From: CAVXFB01 sp963760935
Lineage (GTDB): Bacteria; Planctomycetota; Planctomycetia; Pirellulales; Thermoguttaceae
Reading direction: 5' to 3'
Assembly (NCBI GenBank): GCA_963760935.1
Contig: CAVXFB010000006.1
Coordinates: 620,001-684,000 of the forward strand
Length of the DNA: 64,000 nt
Notes under the pieces: model-generated
The model's database searches: none
Told to the model about the DNA's origin: nothing
The model's input: the letters and a program-made list of their open reading frames with translations, nothing else
Program-made: the position numbers and the translations under genes
Shown: positions 1 to 9,088 of the stretch, one piece after another
How the letters are laid out: each line of letters begins with the position of its first letter
Numbering within the stretch: the first letter of the stretch is position 1

Positions 1-2
1 TC

Positions 3-947
3 GTGAAAGCGGTGTTCGATGCATTTCGCGAGGCCGGGTTCGGTATTGGCGCCTACTATTCGAAAAGCGATTGGCATCATCCGGACTACTGGGATCCCGC
101 GCGCCCGCGTACCACCAGCAGCGCCAACTACGACACGGCCAAGGAGCCGGAACGTTGGGCCCGCTTCGTCAAGTTCACTTATGACATGATCGAGGAGATT
201 GTCAGCAACTACGGCCCAATCGACATTCTCTGGCTCGACGGCGGGGTTGTGCGTCCGCCAAAGCAAGATGTCAACATCTCGGCCATCGCCACGATGGCTC
301 GCAAGCACCAGCCTGGTCTGATCATTGTCGATCGCGATGTCCCCGGCCGCTATGAAAACTATCGTACGCCCGAGCAGAAGGTTCCGCCCAAGGCATTGCC
401 GTACCCTTGGGAAACCTGCATGACGATGGGAACCATCTGGAGCTACAAGCCGAATGATAAGTACAAATCCTCGCGACAATTGATCCACCTTCTGGTCGAC
501 ATCGTCTCGAAGGGAGGCAACTTCCTGTTGAACGTCGGTCCCGATCCGGATGGCCGCTTTCCCAAACCGGCTATCGAGCGCCTTGAGGCGATTGGTCGAT
601 GGATGGACGTAAACGGCGAGGCGATTTACGGAACTCGCGCGGTGGCGCCGTACAAGGTTGGCCGCACTTGTTTGACCAAGAAGGGCTCAACCGTGTACCT
701 AATCTATCTGGCGGCCAAGGACGAATCCGTACCGCCCACGAAGTTGCGCGTGTCGGCAATCACTGGCGGCAAGACAATACGAATGCTCGGCACGAAGACG
801 CCAGTCAACTTCTCCTTCGACGCAGAGCACGGTTTGACGATCGAGGTTCCCGAGGCGATTCGGCGGAGTCCTCCCTGCGAGCACGCCTGGGCGTTTGCTG
901 TGACAGAGGCTCGCGTGGGGGCCGTTGGTCAAGGAACCGGCGAATAG
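3..947 (+). CDS. alpha-L-fucosidase (GH29), 5' truncated by window edge
   Basis: About 314 C-terminal residues of a glycoside hydrolase family 29 enzyme, which cleaves terminal L-fucose from glycans with retention. The reading frame is open to the left edge, so the true start and roughly a third of the catalytic TIM barrel lie outside. The segment IDILWLDGG carries the likely nucleophile Asp (residue 79 of this fragment). The family hallmark near the end of the barrel is seen as GGNFLLNVGPDPDGRFP followed by NGEAIYGTR. The remaining ~90 residues fit the C-terminal beta-sandwich. In this phylum such enzymes are usually exported, but no signal peptide can be judged here. The first codon shown (GTG) is only the first in-frame start-like codon, not a claimed start. 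Confidence 0.9.
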   Translation: MKAVFDAFREAGFGIGAYYSKSDWHHPDYWDPARPRTTSSANYDTAKEPERWARFVKFTYDMIEEIVSNYGPIDILWLDGGVVRPPKQDVNISAIATMARKHQPGLIIVDRDVPGRYENYRTPEQKVPPKALPYPWETCMTMGTIWSYKPNDKYKSSRQLIHLLVDIVSKGGNFLLNVGPDPDGRFPKPAIERLEAIGRWMDVNGEAIYGTRAVAPYKVGRTCLTKKGSTVYLIYLAAKDESVPPTKLRVSAITGGKTIRMLGTKTPVNFSFDAEHGLTIEVPEAIRRSPPCEHAWAFAVTEARVGAVGQGTGE

Positions 948-1255
948 TACGTGGGCGAATTGATAAGTCGCCGGCGCACAGGCACGGCTTCGTAGTCCGG
1001 GTTGCGGACAACCGGATCGGCCTCGTCGCCATCTTGGGAAAATGGCAGCAGGGCGGTCTGCCCTGTCCCGTTTTGCTTCATTGTGGCAAATTTCCGGCCG
1101 ATTTTCTTCCCAGCCAGCCCGTTGTCGCTCGATTTTGCCCCGGCTATAATATCGGGTTTGTCCGGTATTGAACGGCAATTGCCGACCCTGACACAACCGT
1201 TTGGCCCCACCTCTGCGGGGCAGTCTTAGCAATAGAGGAAAGAAGGAGGAGTATT
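948..1255. other. intergenic region upstream of gap
   Basis: This gap of about 308 bases holds no convincing gene. Its last third contains the promoter and ribosome binding site of gap. The first two thirds show nothing I can name. Translations running through it overlap the end of the fucosidase in other frames and have no family resemblance. Confidence 0.6.
1122..1150 (+). promoter_or_regulatory. sigma70-like promoter of gap
   Basis: TTGTCG at 1122-1127 (four of six matches to TTGACA) is followed by a 17-base spacer and a perfect TATAAT at 1145-1150. This predicts a start of transcription near 1157 and a leader of about 100 bases before the GTG start of gap at 1256. Strength and use are inferred from sequence only. 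Confidence 0.6.
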
Positions 1256-2308
<1,053 letters not shown>

Positions 2309-2319
2309 GCCCGCGTCCG

Positions 2320-2364
2320 CTCTCCCTGCGGGAGAGGGCTAGGGTGAGGGCGGCCAATAGCCGC
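2320..2364. repeat. short hairpin element after gap
   Basis: CTCTCCC (2320-2326) and GGGAGAG (2330-2336) form a perfect 7-bp stem with a three-base loop. It is followed by a second hairpin GCGGC/GCCGC (2350-2354 with 2360-2364). Neither is followed by a T run. From general familiarity, similar 'ctctccctgcgggagag' hairpins recur in planctomycete intergenic DNA. I cannot count copies elsewhere in the genome. Confidence 0.45.
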
Positions 2365-2380
2365 CGCAAAAAACACAAAG

Positions 2381-2414
2381 CGGCGCCGCAGCCATGAAGG
2401 CTCGGCGCCGTTTT
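2381..2414 (+). terminator. intrinsic terminator of gap
   Basis: Two copies of the self-complementary CGGCGCCG (2381-2388 and 2403-2410) pair as the lower stem. AGCC/GGCT (2390-2393 with 2399-2402) extends it above a single bulged C, with loop ATGAA. TTTT follows at 2411-2414. It lies 72 bases after the gap stop codon. Confidence 0.75.
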
Positions 2415-2522
2415 GACATTTCTTGGGATCCGTCGCCCCGCTACGCTGTTGCGGCTTTCCTTGAATGCTAGAATGGACACGATGGAAATGGCTATTAACT
2501 GCGTCAAAGACAGCGGTATACG

Positions 2523-2972
2523 ATGAGCCAAGACATTCCGGAAGATGAAGTATTGTCGACGCTTCTCACGAGAGGCCCGCGTGCTCCTAAGCCGGTCAGT
2601 TTCCGGGCTCGCAAAGTCTATTGCCTGCTCGGCATGCTCGCCTGGTTCTTCGCTGCCGGCGCACTGGACCCGTTTGTCTCCGAGTACGCACCGTTTAGCT
2701 TCCTTCTTTCGCTCTTAGGCATCATGTTAATCCTGTTGTGGTGCCATTACGATGCCGCCCAGCGATGTTACCGGATCAAACTTCCCTTGAGTATTCTCAT
2801 CTTTGCAATCGCACTTGTTGGCGTTCCGTTGTACTTCGTCATTACGCGTCGCTGGCGAGCCGTCATCTCACTCGCCCTAACGATCCTCTTTGCTGTTCTG
2901 TGTGGCTTGGCGGCCGGGCTTGGCACCCTGACAACGTATCTCTTGACCGGGAGGCTGCCCGCCGGCACATAG
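2523..2972 (+). CDS. hypothetical four-helix membrane protein
   Basis: A 149-residue protein I do not recognise. After a polar N-terminus of about 30 residues it has four hydrophobic segments, roughly residues 35-52, 58-78, 87-107 and 113-142. The short loops are rich in basic and aromatic residues (for example CHYDAAQRCYRIK after the second helix). This is the layout of a small integral inner-membrane protein. The start ATG at 2523 is the first in frame. No strong ribosome binding site is visible directly upstream. It is a single gene downstream of the gap terminator, and nothing in the context indicates a role. Confidence 0.6.
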   Translation: MSQDIPEDEVLSTLLTRGPRAPKPVSFRARKVYCLLGMLAWFFAAGALDPFVSEYAPFSFLLSLLGIMLILLWCHYDAAQRCYRIKLPLSILIFAIALVGVPLYFVITRRWRAVISLALTILFAVLCGLAAGLGTLTTYLLTGRLPAGT

Positions 2973-3073
2973 AATGCGCCCTTGGTGCGAACAGTGGCTC
3001 TTACAGAAGTGCGGAATAACGGTTGGATGAGTGGCACCCACTGCGTCATGCGCAGAATGCCTGAATCACCGGA

Positions 3074-3334
3074 TTAGCCGCCTGCCGACAGCAGCGGCGA
3101 GTCGTGTTCGATCTGAACCCGCTCTGCTACACAACCGGCTTTCATGACATCGGTGACGGCGGAGCGGATTGCCGATTCGAGGGACTCGGCGTTGCGGCTG
3201 AAGCCAATGCTAGCCACGCCCTCGGAGGAAAAAGGCGTGCCGTCGTCGCAGCCGGCCTTGTACAGGGCCTCTGCCAGATCGTCATCAATGACGTCAATGC
3301 CTTTTAATACGACGACAAAGTCGTAACATTTCAT
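3074..3334 (-). CDS. small conserved protein, second gene of a TA-like pair
   Basis: An 86-residue acidic protein beginning MKCYDFVVVLKGIDVIDDD. The pattern of a short hydrophobic strand, an acidic helix and then GFSRNAESLESAIRSAV resembles small partner proteins that I recall next to HicA-like RNA-binding proteins in many bacteria. No catalytic motif is visible. It starts 21 bases downstream of the 74-codon gene at 3356-3580 and is surely cotranscribed with it. Its negative charge against the basic partner suggests an antitoxin or partner role. That assignment is an inference from gene arrangement and size, not from a demonstrated function. Confidence 0.6.
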   Translation of the reverse strand: MKCYDFVVVLKGIDVIDDDLAEALYKAGCDDGTPFSSEGVASIGFSRNAESLESAIRSAVTDVMKAGCVAERVQIEHDSPLLSAGG

Positions 3335-3355
3335 GTGCCTCGCTCCTTTGATCTG

Positions 3356-3580
3356 TCAATCGTGCGGGCAGTCGTCCACTTTGCCTATTATCCACCTGAC
3401 GTGACCTTGCGGATTCTTCGGCGTAGAGAACACCGAAATCTGGCACCCACTACGATCGCGTTTTGGACAGTACAGTCGTCCCCAAATATGTGCTCGCGGA
3501 CCCGCCAAAGTCAGCCGCCAACCGCGCTCCAACGCATAGTCTATCGCAGCCCGGATGTGTTTGTTCTTGTGGTTGTTCAC
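3356..3580 (-). CDS. HicA-like small basic protein, first gene of a TA-like pair
   Basis: A 74-residue protein with the pattern H-IRAAIDYALERGW, HIWGRLYCP, C and FSTPKNPQGHVRWIIGKV. It resembles a compact double-stranded-RNA-binding-like fold as in HicA, with a conserved His, Gly-Trp and two Cys. The putative start is GTG at 3580. A good TATAAT lies on the minus strand at 3588-3583, only two bases before that GTG. If this is a real -10 box, the message would begin inside the gene, so either the start is later (TTG at codon 17) or the box is chance. The partner gene follows after 21 bases. Function is unproven; toxin-antitoxin is my best guess. Confidence 0.55.
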   Translation of the reverse strand: MNNHKNKHIRAAIDYALERGWRLTLAGPRAHIWGRLYCPKRDRSGCQISVFSTPKNPQGHVRWIIGKVDDCPHD

Positions 3581-3620
3581 CTATTATACCAACGTGTGCG
3601 GCCTGCGTGCAAAAGTGCTT

Positions 3621-4786
3621 CTATGCCGCCCTGCGCCGCGATCTGCGACGCGCTGCTACGTCTCGAATGACGTTCACCACGCGCTGACGGTCGAGGTCGG
3701 TCAGACTCGATCCGCTGGGCAAGCAGAGACCGTGCTCGAAAATGTTCTCGGCCACTTGGCCGCCGCGGACGCGACAGTCGGCAAAAACCGGCTGAAGGTG
3801 CATCGGCTTCCATGCCGGTCGCGATTCGATGTTGACCGCTTCCAAAGCTTGTCGGACGTCGTCCCGCGTACTCCCAAAGGCCGTCGGATCGACAGTGACT
3901 ACACTTAGCCAACGGGTCGAACGGCAGCGGGGATGCTCGGGCATGAACTCGATGCCGGGAACATCGTCGAGTGCGTCGCGATAGAATTCGTAGTTCGCGC
4001 GTCGCCGTTCGACGCGATCGTCGAGCACCCCTAGCTGCCCGCGGCCTACCGCGGCCAACAGATTGCTCATGCGGTAGTTGTAGCCGACGTGCGAATGCTG
4101 ATAGTAGGGCGCCGGATCGCGGGCCTGTGTCGCCAGGAATCGGGCCCGCTGGGCCCAATCCGCTCGCTCGCATGTGAGCATACCGCCGCCGCCGCACGTG
4201 ATGATCTTGTTGGCATTGAACGAAAAGGCGTTGATCGCACCAAAAGTCCCCGCCGGCCGATCGTCGTAAAGCGCCCCAGCGATTCGGCCGCGTCCTCCAC
4301 AATCGGCACGTCGTATCGAGCACACGCCGCCAAGATCGGTTCGTAGTCGGCGCAATGACCATACAGATCGACGACCAGTACGGCCTTCGGCAGTTTCGCG
4401 CGGCGGGCACAGGCGCGGAGTTCCGCGGCCAGCAGATCGGGATCCATGTTCCACGTGTCGCGGTCGCTGTCGATCAATACCGGCGTAGCGCCGACGTAAG
4501 TCACGGCGTTGGCCGTGGCGGCGAAGGTGAGCGTCGAGGTCAGCACTTCGTCGCCGGGCCCGACGCCCAACAGGACGAGCGCCAAGTGCAGTGCGGCCGT
4601 GCCGGAAGACAGGGCCACGGCATGCTCCGCGCCGACCGTGGCGGCAAATTCCTCTTCCAACGCGTCGACATGCGGCCCCAACGGCGCGATCCAGTTGGAA
4701 TCGAACGCATCGAGCAGCAATGCCCGCTCCGATCGCGACATGTGCGGCGGCGAAAGGTAGACACGCGTGGTAACCCTGCCATCCAT
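3621..4786 (-). CDS. DegT/DnrJ/EryC1 aminotransferase of the EPS operon (frameshifted)
   Basis: PLP-dependent aminotransferase acting on keto-sugar nucleotides to give amino sugars for polysaccharide synthesis. The N-terminal 170 residues read from ATG at 4786 and include LSSGTAALHLAL (cofactor phosphate site) and the PLP-stacking region VVDLYGH and EDAAESLG. The frame then changes within the run CCCC at 4274-4277: adding one C there (one G on the coding strand) joins it to a second frame. That frame carries GTFGAINAFSFNANKIITCGGGGML, which contains the Schiff-base lysine NKI, and the C-terminal domain ending at 3621. Reconstructed length is about 388 residues, normal for the family. It is the last gene of the minus-strand exopolysaccharide cluster. 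Confidence 0.8.
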
Positions 4787-4852
4787 GGCAACGGCTCCTA
4801 TGGTTTCTATTGCGAGACACCAGGGCCGACGTGCCGTCGGCCGCTAAACACT

Positions 4853-5512
4853 CTATGCGGCATCTTTTCGCGTGGACGCCGAGCCGCGGAACTCCGACAT
4901 CGTGGAGTGCCCCTCGGCGCTGATTCCCTTGCATCGAAGCACCTGCCCGACCGTCAGTAGGATAATGTACAGATCGAGGCGTACGCTCCAGTGATCGACG
5001 TACCAAACGTCGAGTGCAAACTTCTCCTCCCAGGAGATTGCGTTTCGCCCGTGCACTTGGGCCCAGCCCGTAATGCCCGGCTTGACGTCGAGGCGGCGGG
5101 CCTGTTCGGTCGTGTAGCGATTGACGTATCGCATCAACAGCGGTCGAGGCCCGACCATGCTCAAATGACCGCCGAGCACGTTGTACAATTGCGGCAGTTC
5201 GTCGAGGCTGTAGCGCCGCAAGAACTGCCCGAGCGGCATCAGGCGTTCGGCATCCGGCTTTAGTGTGCCGTCCGGTTCGCGGGCGTCGGTCATCGTGCGG
5301 AACTTGTAGAGGAAGAACGGGCGTCCGCCGCGGCCGGCGCGCTCTTGACGAAAAATCGCGCCCGGTCCCATTGTCCAACGCACTACTAGCCAGACGATCG
5401 CCATCAACGGCCACAGCAGCAGTAGCAGCGCCACTGCCGCGAAAACGTCGGCCATACGCTTCAATGCGAGTTCAATGGAACGGTGTTTCACGTCCGAATC
5501 GTAGTGCCCCAT
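4853..5512 (-). CDS. initiating sugar-phosphate transferase (WcaJ/WbaP type)
   Basis: Membrane enzyme that transfers a sugar phosphate from an NDP-sugar to undecaprenyl phosphate, the first step in building an exopolysaccharide repeat unit. One hydrophobic segment at about residues 21-43 is followed by the conserved cytoplasmic domain, with KFRTM, DELPQLYNVL, MVGPRP, and KPGITGWAQVHGRN near the end. It is the short form (about 219 residues) without the four-helix N-terminal domain. ATG at 5512 is preferred. A longer reading from 5566 begins at GTG and overlaps the upstream glycosyltransferase by 29 bases. It sits between a GT4 and the DegT aminotransferase in the cluster. Confidence 0.88.
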   Translation of the reverse strand: MGHYDSDVKHRSIELALKRMADVFAAVALLLLLWPLMAIVWLVVRWTMGPGAIFRQERAGRGGRPFFLYKFRTMTDAREPDGTLKPDAERLMPLGQFLRRYSLDELPQLYNVLGGHLSMVGPRPLLMRYVNRYTTEQARRLDVKPGITGWAQVHGRNAISWEEKFALDVWYVDHWSVRLDLYIILLTVGQVLRCKGISAEGHSTMSEFRGSASTRKDAA

Positions 5513-5537
5513 GTTGTTCGGAAAATGTCCTATGGAA

Positions 5538-6770
5538 CTATGCGGCACGGCGATCCTGCACGTCACTCATGTCACCCTGATGTGCGGGCAGCGCAATGCC
5601 TTCCTGCTCTAGTAAACGGGCATACTCGTCAAACAGGGCCTGCCAAATTGCTTCCCGGCGAAATTCGGTCTGCACGCGGACACGCCCGGCCCGACCATGT
5701 CGGCGGCGCAGGTCGGGAGAAGCCAGGTAGGTGGTGATGGCATCGGCCAACGTGTTGGCATCGCGTGGCGGTACGAGCAAGCCCGTCACGCCATCGACAA
5801 CGGCGTCCACGCACCCCGTTACCCGCGTGGCCACCATCGGCACCTCCATCGCGGCCGCTTCCAAGGCCACATTGGGAAGGCCCTCGCGATACGTCGGCAG
5901 CACGCACACGTCCATCGCCGCATAGTAAGGGGGTAAGCCTCGCACCGGACCCGTGAGATGAATCGCCGGATCGCTTCGAAAAAGGGTCTCGACTTCCTCC
6001 GGCACGGGGTCTTGCGATTCAAAGGGCCCAATCAGCAATAGATGCAGCGTGGGAAAGCGCTCGCGAAGGATTCGCCACGCCGCAGCAAGCTCGATCATAC
6101 CCTTGTCGCGGACGATCCGTCCGACAAAACCGAGGACTAACGCGTTGTCGGGAATTTTATGCTGACGGCGGATGGATTGCGTTGTCACGGTGCCGTAGCG
6201 ACTGGGATCAAATTGCACCTCGGCATCGACGCCATTGATGCTGCCGTTGCGCAAGACCTTGATCTTCTGGGCCTGGCAAATCCCGCTGCCGATGGCGACG
6301 GTACGGATCGAAGGGCTCACCGATAGCACGGCCGATGCACATCGGCAGGAGATGCGTTCCGTCCACAACAGGAGCAAGCGTTTCCAGCCGCGTGCAGTCA
6401 TCAGCGGTAACCCATGGATTGTGTAGATCCGCACGGGGACGCCGGCCATCCGGGCGGCCAGCATGCCGAGCAGACCGCCCTTGGGAGTGTGAGCATGGAC
6501 GACGTACGGCCGAATGGCGCGGAAAGTGCGAAATAATCGCCATAATGCCGCCAGATCACGGAATGGCGTAACACGCCGCTGCATGGGAACAGCATGGATC
6601 GTTGCGCCCTCGCTCAGGCCAAATAGTGAAAGCGACTCGCCGGGCGATGCGACGGCGTGCACCGTCACGCCATGCGCCCGCAGAAAGCCGGTCTGGCCGG
6701 CCAGGAACCCCAAAGATTCTGGCGCGGTCACCACATGAACCATCGAAAGTGTATCGAGCAATGCTACCAT
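5538..6770 (-). CDS. glycosyltransferase family 4
   Basis: Retaining glycosyltransferase of the GT-B fold, 410 residues, adding a sugar to the lipid-linked repeat unit on the cytoplasmic face. The N-terminal acceptor domain starts MVHVVTAPESLGFLAGQ and contains VVHAHTPKGGLLGMLAA. The donor domain has GFVGRIVRDKGM and the E-x7-E region YREGLPNVALEAAAMEVPMV, followed by GVTGLLVPP. An inner ATG at 6743 is a possible alternative start. It follows the GT2 gene after 19 bases and is followed by the initiating transferase. Confidence 0.88.
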   Translation of the reverse strand: MVALLDTLSMVHVVTAPESLGFLAGQTGFLRAHGVTVHAVASPGESLSLFGLSEGATIHAVPMQRRVTPFRDLAALWRLFRTFRAIRPYVVHAHTPKGGLLGMLAARMAGVPVRIYTIHGLPLMTARGWKRLLLLWTERISCRCASAVLSVSPSIRTVAIGSGICQAQKIKVLRNGSINGVDAEVQFDPSRYGTVTTQSIRRQHKIPDNALVLGFVGRIVRDKGMIELAAAWRILRERFPTLHLLLIGPFESQDPVPEEVETLFRSDPAIHLTGPVRGLPPYYAAMDVCVLPTYREGLPNVALEAAAMEVPMVATRVTGCVDAVVDGVTGLLVPPRDANTLADAITTYLASPDLRRRHGRAGRVRVQTEFRREAIWQALFDEYARLLEQEGIALPAHQGDMSDVQDRRAA

Positions 6771-6789
6771 GACGATACCTACAGTGCCA

Positions 6790-7716
6790 TTACGCGCACG
6801 CCTTCAGTGGCCGCGGTGTTTTCGACACAGGAGCGATGATCGCTGACGGCTCAAAGCCGGGGATGGGTGTGTTGGCAATTAAGCGCAGACCAGCGTGGGC
6901 CGTCGCCTTCGCAGCCGGCTCGAGTCGATCGTTGCGCAGGCCAACGAGAAGATGATCAGCTCGGAGACCTGCTAGCAGGAGGTACAACGCGCCCTTGAAC
7001 CAAGAGAACGCCAGAAGCTTCCTGGTCCGCCAATGCCCGACTTGCTTCGGCCCAAGTTGCCGAAGAACCGTGCGAACACAACGGCCGCTCGCCAGATACC
7101 TTGCTAGGTTGCCACTGCCCTCACGATAATAGTAGAGGGGGCAAGGAACGCGTTCAAAGGTTGAACGTCCGACCGTGCGACACCACAATTCATAGTCCTC
7201 TGCCCGGGGCAAAGCCACGTCATAGGGATTGTTGCGAAACCATTGGGTCCGACCGAGAATCGTGGGATGCTGTAACAAGGCGCCTTGTATCGCAACTTCA
7301 GGAGTGGCGATCAGTTTCCCATGCCCACGAGCGCCGGCCAGTCGGCCGTCATGATCGATGCTGTACATTGCCGTGTCAACTACGTCGACATCGCGGTGCG
7401 CTTCGAGGAAGTCGACTTGCGTTGTCAGGCGATCGGGATGCATCATGTCATCGGCATCCATGCGCGCCAGGTATTCACCGCGGGCCAAACATGCGATTTG
7501 GTTGAGTCGGAACGACAGTCCGCGGCGGTGGCCATCGCTATAGACCGTTACGCGGCGGTCTCGCACGGCGCGGGCAATCTTTAGCGATGCATCGGTGGCT
7601 CCGTCGTCCACTAGTAATAATTCCCAGTCCTCGCACGTTTGTGCAAAGATTGAGCGTATGGCGGCGGTCAATGTGTCCGCATTATTGACAAACGGAAGAC
7701 CGATCGAGACACGCAT
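6790..7716 (-). CDS. glycosyltransferase family 2
   Basis: Inverting GT-A glycosyltransferase of about 308 residues. The start at 7716 begins MRVSIGLPFVNNADTLTAAI, the standard first strand of the family. It continues with LLLVDDGATDASLKIA and the metal-binding DxD motif as YLARMDADDMMHPDRL near residue 90. The C-terminal third is basic with a hydrophobic stretch (LLAFSWFKGALYLLLAGL), perhaps a membrane-associated helix. The start was chosen because upstream codons have no similarity to the family. The resulting gene overlaps the 3' end of the polymerase gene by 35 bases, a sign of translational coupling inside the exopolysaccharide operon. Confidence 0.85.
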   Translation of the reverse strand: MRVSIGLPFVNNADTLTAAIRSIFAQTCEDWELLLVDDGATDASLKIARAVRDRRVTVYSDGHRRGLSFRLNQIACLARGEYLARMDADDMMHPDRLTTQVDFLEAHRDVDVVDTAMYSIDHDGRLAGARGHGKLIATPEVAIQGALLQHPTILGRTQWFRNNPYDVALPRAEDYELWCRTVGRSTFERVPCPLYYYREGSGNLARYLASGRCVRTVLRQLGPKQVGHWRTRKLLAFSWFKGALYLLLAGLRADHLLVGLRNDRLEPAAKATAHAGLRLIANTPIPGFEPSAIIAPVSKTPRPLKACA

Positions 7717-9019
7717 GGAATCCGCCTCCGGCATGCAGAAAATAAGGGGCAGTGCCTCGCGCCACATGGCGGCGAGCAAAAACGACGTGTAGTGCGATGC
7801 TGACGCCGGCCATCGCGCCGAAGGTCAGCAGCAGCGCCGGAATGTGGTATCCCGACGACCACACTGCGGCAAGCGAACTCGGGATCGACAGTGCAGGGAT
7901 GCGGCGCGCGAAGCGATCCATCCAACCCAGGGCCGCTCCCCACAGCAGCAGCCCCGGCAGACAGACCATCCAGCCGAAGTTAAGCATCAGTTCCTCGGTC
8001 AAGCCAAGGCCGAATCCCCAGGTGATTTCCTCCGGCCTGCCACCGACAATATGGGTGGTGAAACCCGCGGCCGTGGAGTAGCCCTTCGCTGGCACCCATG
8101 ATCGCGGCACGAAAAACAGCATGCCGTACGCGTATCCGGCGCCTGGATAAGGCATGATGTTCGTGCCGATCGGTTCCGACATCTCCAAGGCGCTTGCCAT
8201 GACGGGGGTGCGGGCCAAATCGCCGCCAACAATCGTAGCCACTTTCTCGCCCACGCTTTGTTCTCGGGCGGAGTGCTGCCACTTGAACCACGGGAGCACG
8301 ATCGCCGCGCACAATAGCAACCCCATAACGGACAGAATGAGTGTGACAACGTTGGTGCGAAACCAGAAGACGCACAGCATCGCCAAAGGCAGGAGCAAAT
8401 TGGTTCTTTCGCCCACGGCTAGCGAGGACATCATGGCGGCCACCGTCAGCAAGGCGATGACAACGCGTCCAACGTGTGACCGCGAGTCAGCAGTCATGAT
8501 GAAGAAGGCCAGAAAGTGCATCGGCAGATACAGGGCGACAATCCCCGCTCCCCAGGTATCGCCGACGTGGCGACGCAAGTCCCAAACGTTGTCACCGCGA
8601 CTTACTAGCGAGTACCCGCAGTACGCTAGCCACGCCGACGTCGTTAGCACAATGATGTAGAACACCGGTGCAATGTTGGGCTTTAGCGAGTAGTCGCGTA
8701 CAGCGACGCGGGAAATTCTGGCTCTGTTCGGATTTCTATTGCCCAGGCGAATCAGCCACGGCGCCGAAGCGGCAAGGACGGCGACGCCCCATCTCGTAAG
8801 GTCGTCGGCCTGGAAAAGGGAGACGAAAAAGCGGCTCTCGTATGGCATTCCTAGACATTCGAGCATCAGCGGTATGCCAAGAAATAGCAGGCAGGAAACC
8901 GCCGCAAAGTCGACCGCACGTGGCAACAGCCCGCGACGAAAGTCCACGCAAAATCGTACCGTAGCCAACGATTGACTCGTAAAAACAGCTGCGGCCAATA
9001 AGTAGTCTTCGATATTCAT
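7682..9019 (-). CDS. O-antigen/EPS polymerase-like membrane protein (Wzy type)
   Basis: A 445-residue integral membrane protein with about ten to twelve hydrophobic segments and a large loop at about residues 245-330 (PWFKWQHSAREQ to GGRPEEITWGFGLG). That topology matches oligosaccharide repeat-unit polymerases, which join undecaprenyl-linked units on the outer face of the inner membrane. Sequence conservation in this family is poor, so the call rests on topology, on the loop, and on its place between flippase and glycosyltransferase genes. The position of the next upstream gene (9089) makes ATG 9019 a reasonable start. A ligase is the main alternative. Confidence 0.72.
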   Translation of the reverse strand: MNIEDYLLAAAVFTSQSLATVRFCVDFRRGLLPRAVDFAAVSCLLFLGIPLMLECLGMPYESRFFVSLFQADDLTRWGVAVLAASAPWLIRLGNRNPNRARISRVAVRDYSLKPNIAPVFYIIVLTTSAWLAYCGYSLVSRGDNVWDLRRHVGDTWGAGIVALYLPMHFLAFFIMTADSRSHVGRVVIALLTVAAMMSSLAVGERTNLLLPLAMLCVFWFRTNVVTLILSVMGLLLCAAIVLPWFKWQHSAREQSVGEKVATIVGGDLARTPVMASALEMSEPIGTNIMPYPGAGYAYGMLFFVPRSWVPAKGYSTAAGFTTHIVGGRPEEITWGFGLGLTEELMLNFGWMVCLPGLLLWGAALGWMDRFARRIPALSIPSSLAAVWSSGYHIPALLLTFGAMAGVSIALHVVFARRHVARGTAPYFLHAGGGFHACLDRSSVCQ

Positions 9020-9088
9020 CGGACTTTGACTTGGCGAAGCCTCATTCCTTGTTCCGGTGCGTGCCAGAGGGGAGCAGGAGAACGTAAT

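Noticed and set aside
4355..4960. A 201-codon plus-strand open frame across the aminotransferase gene
   Set aside because: It is the antisense shadow of a well-conserved gene and has no family signature.
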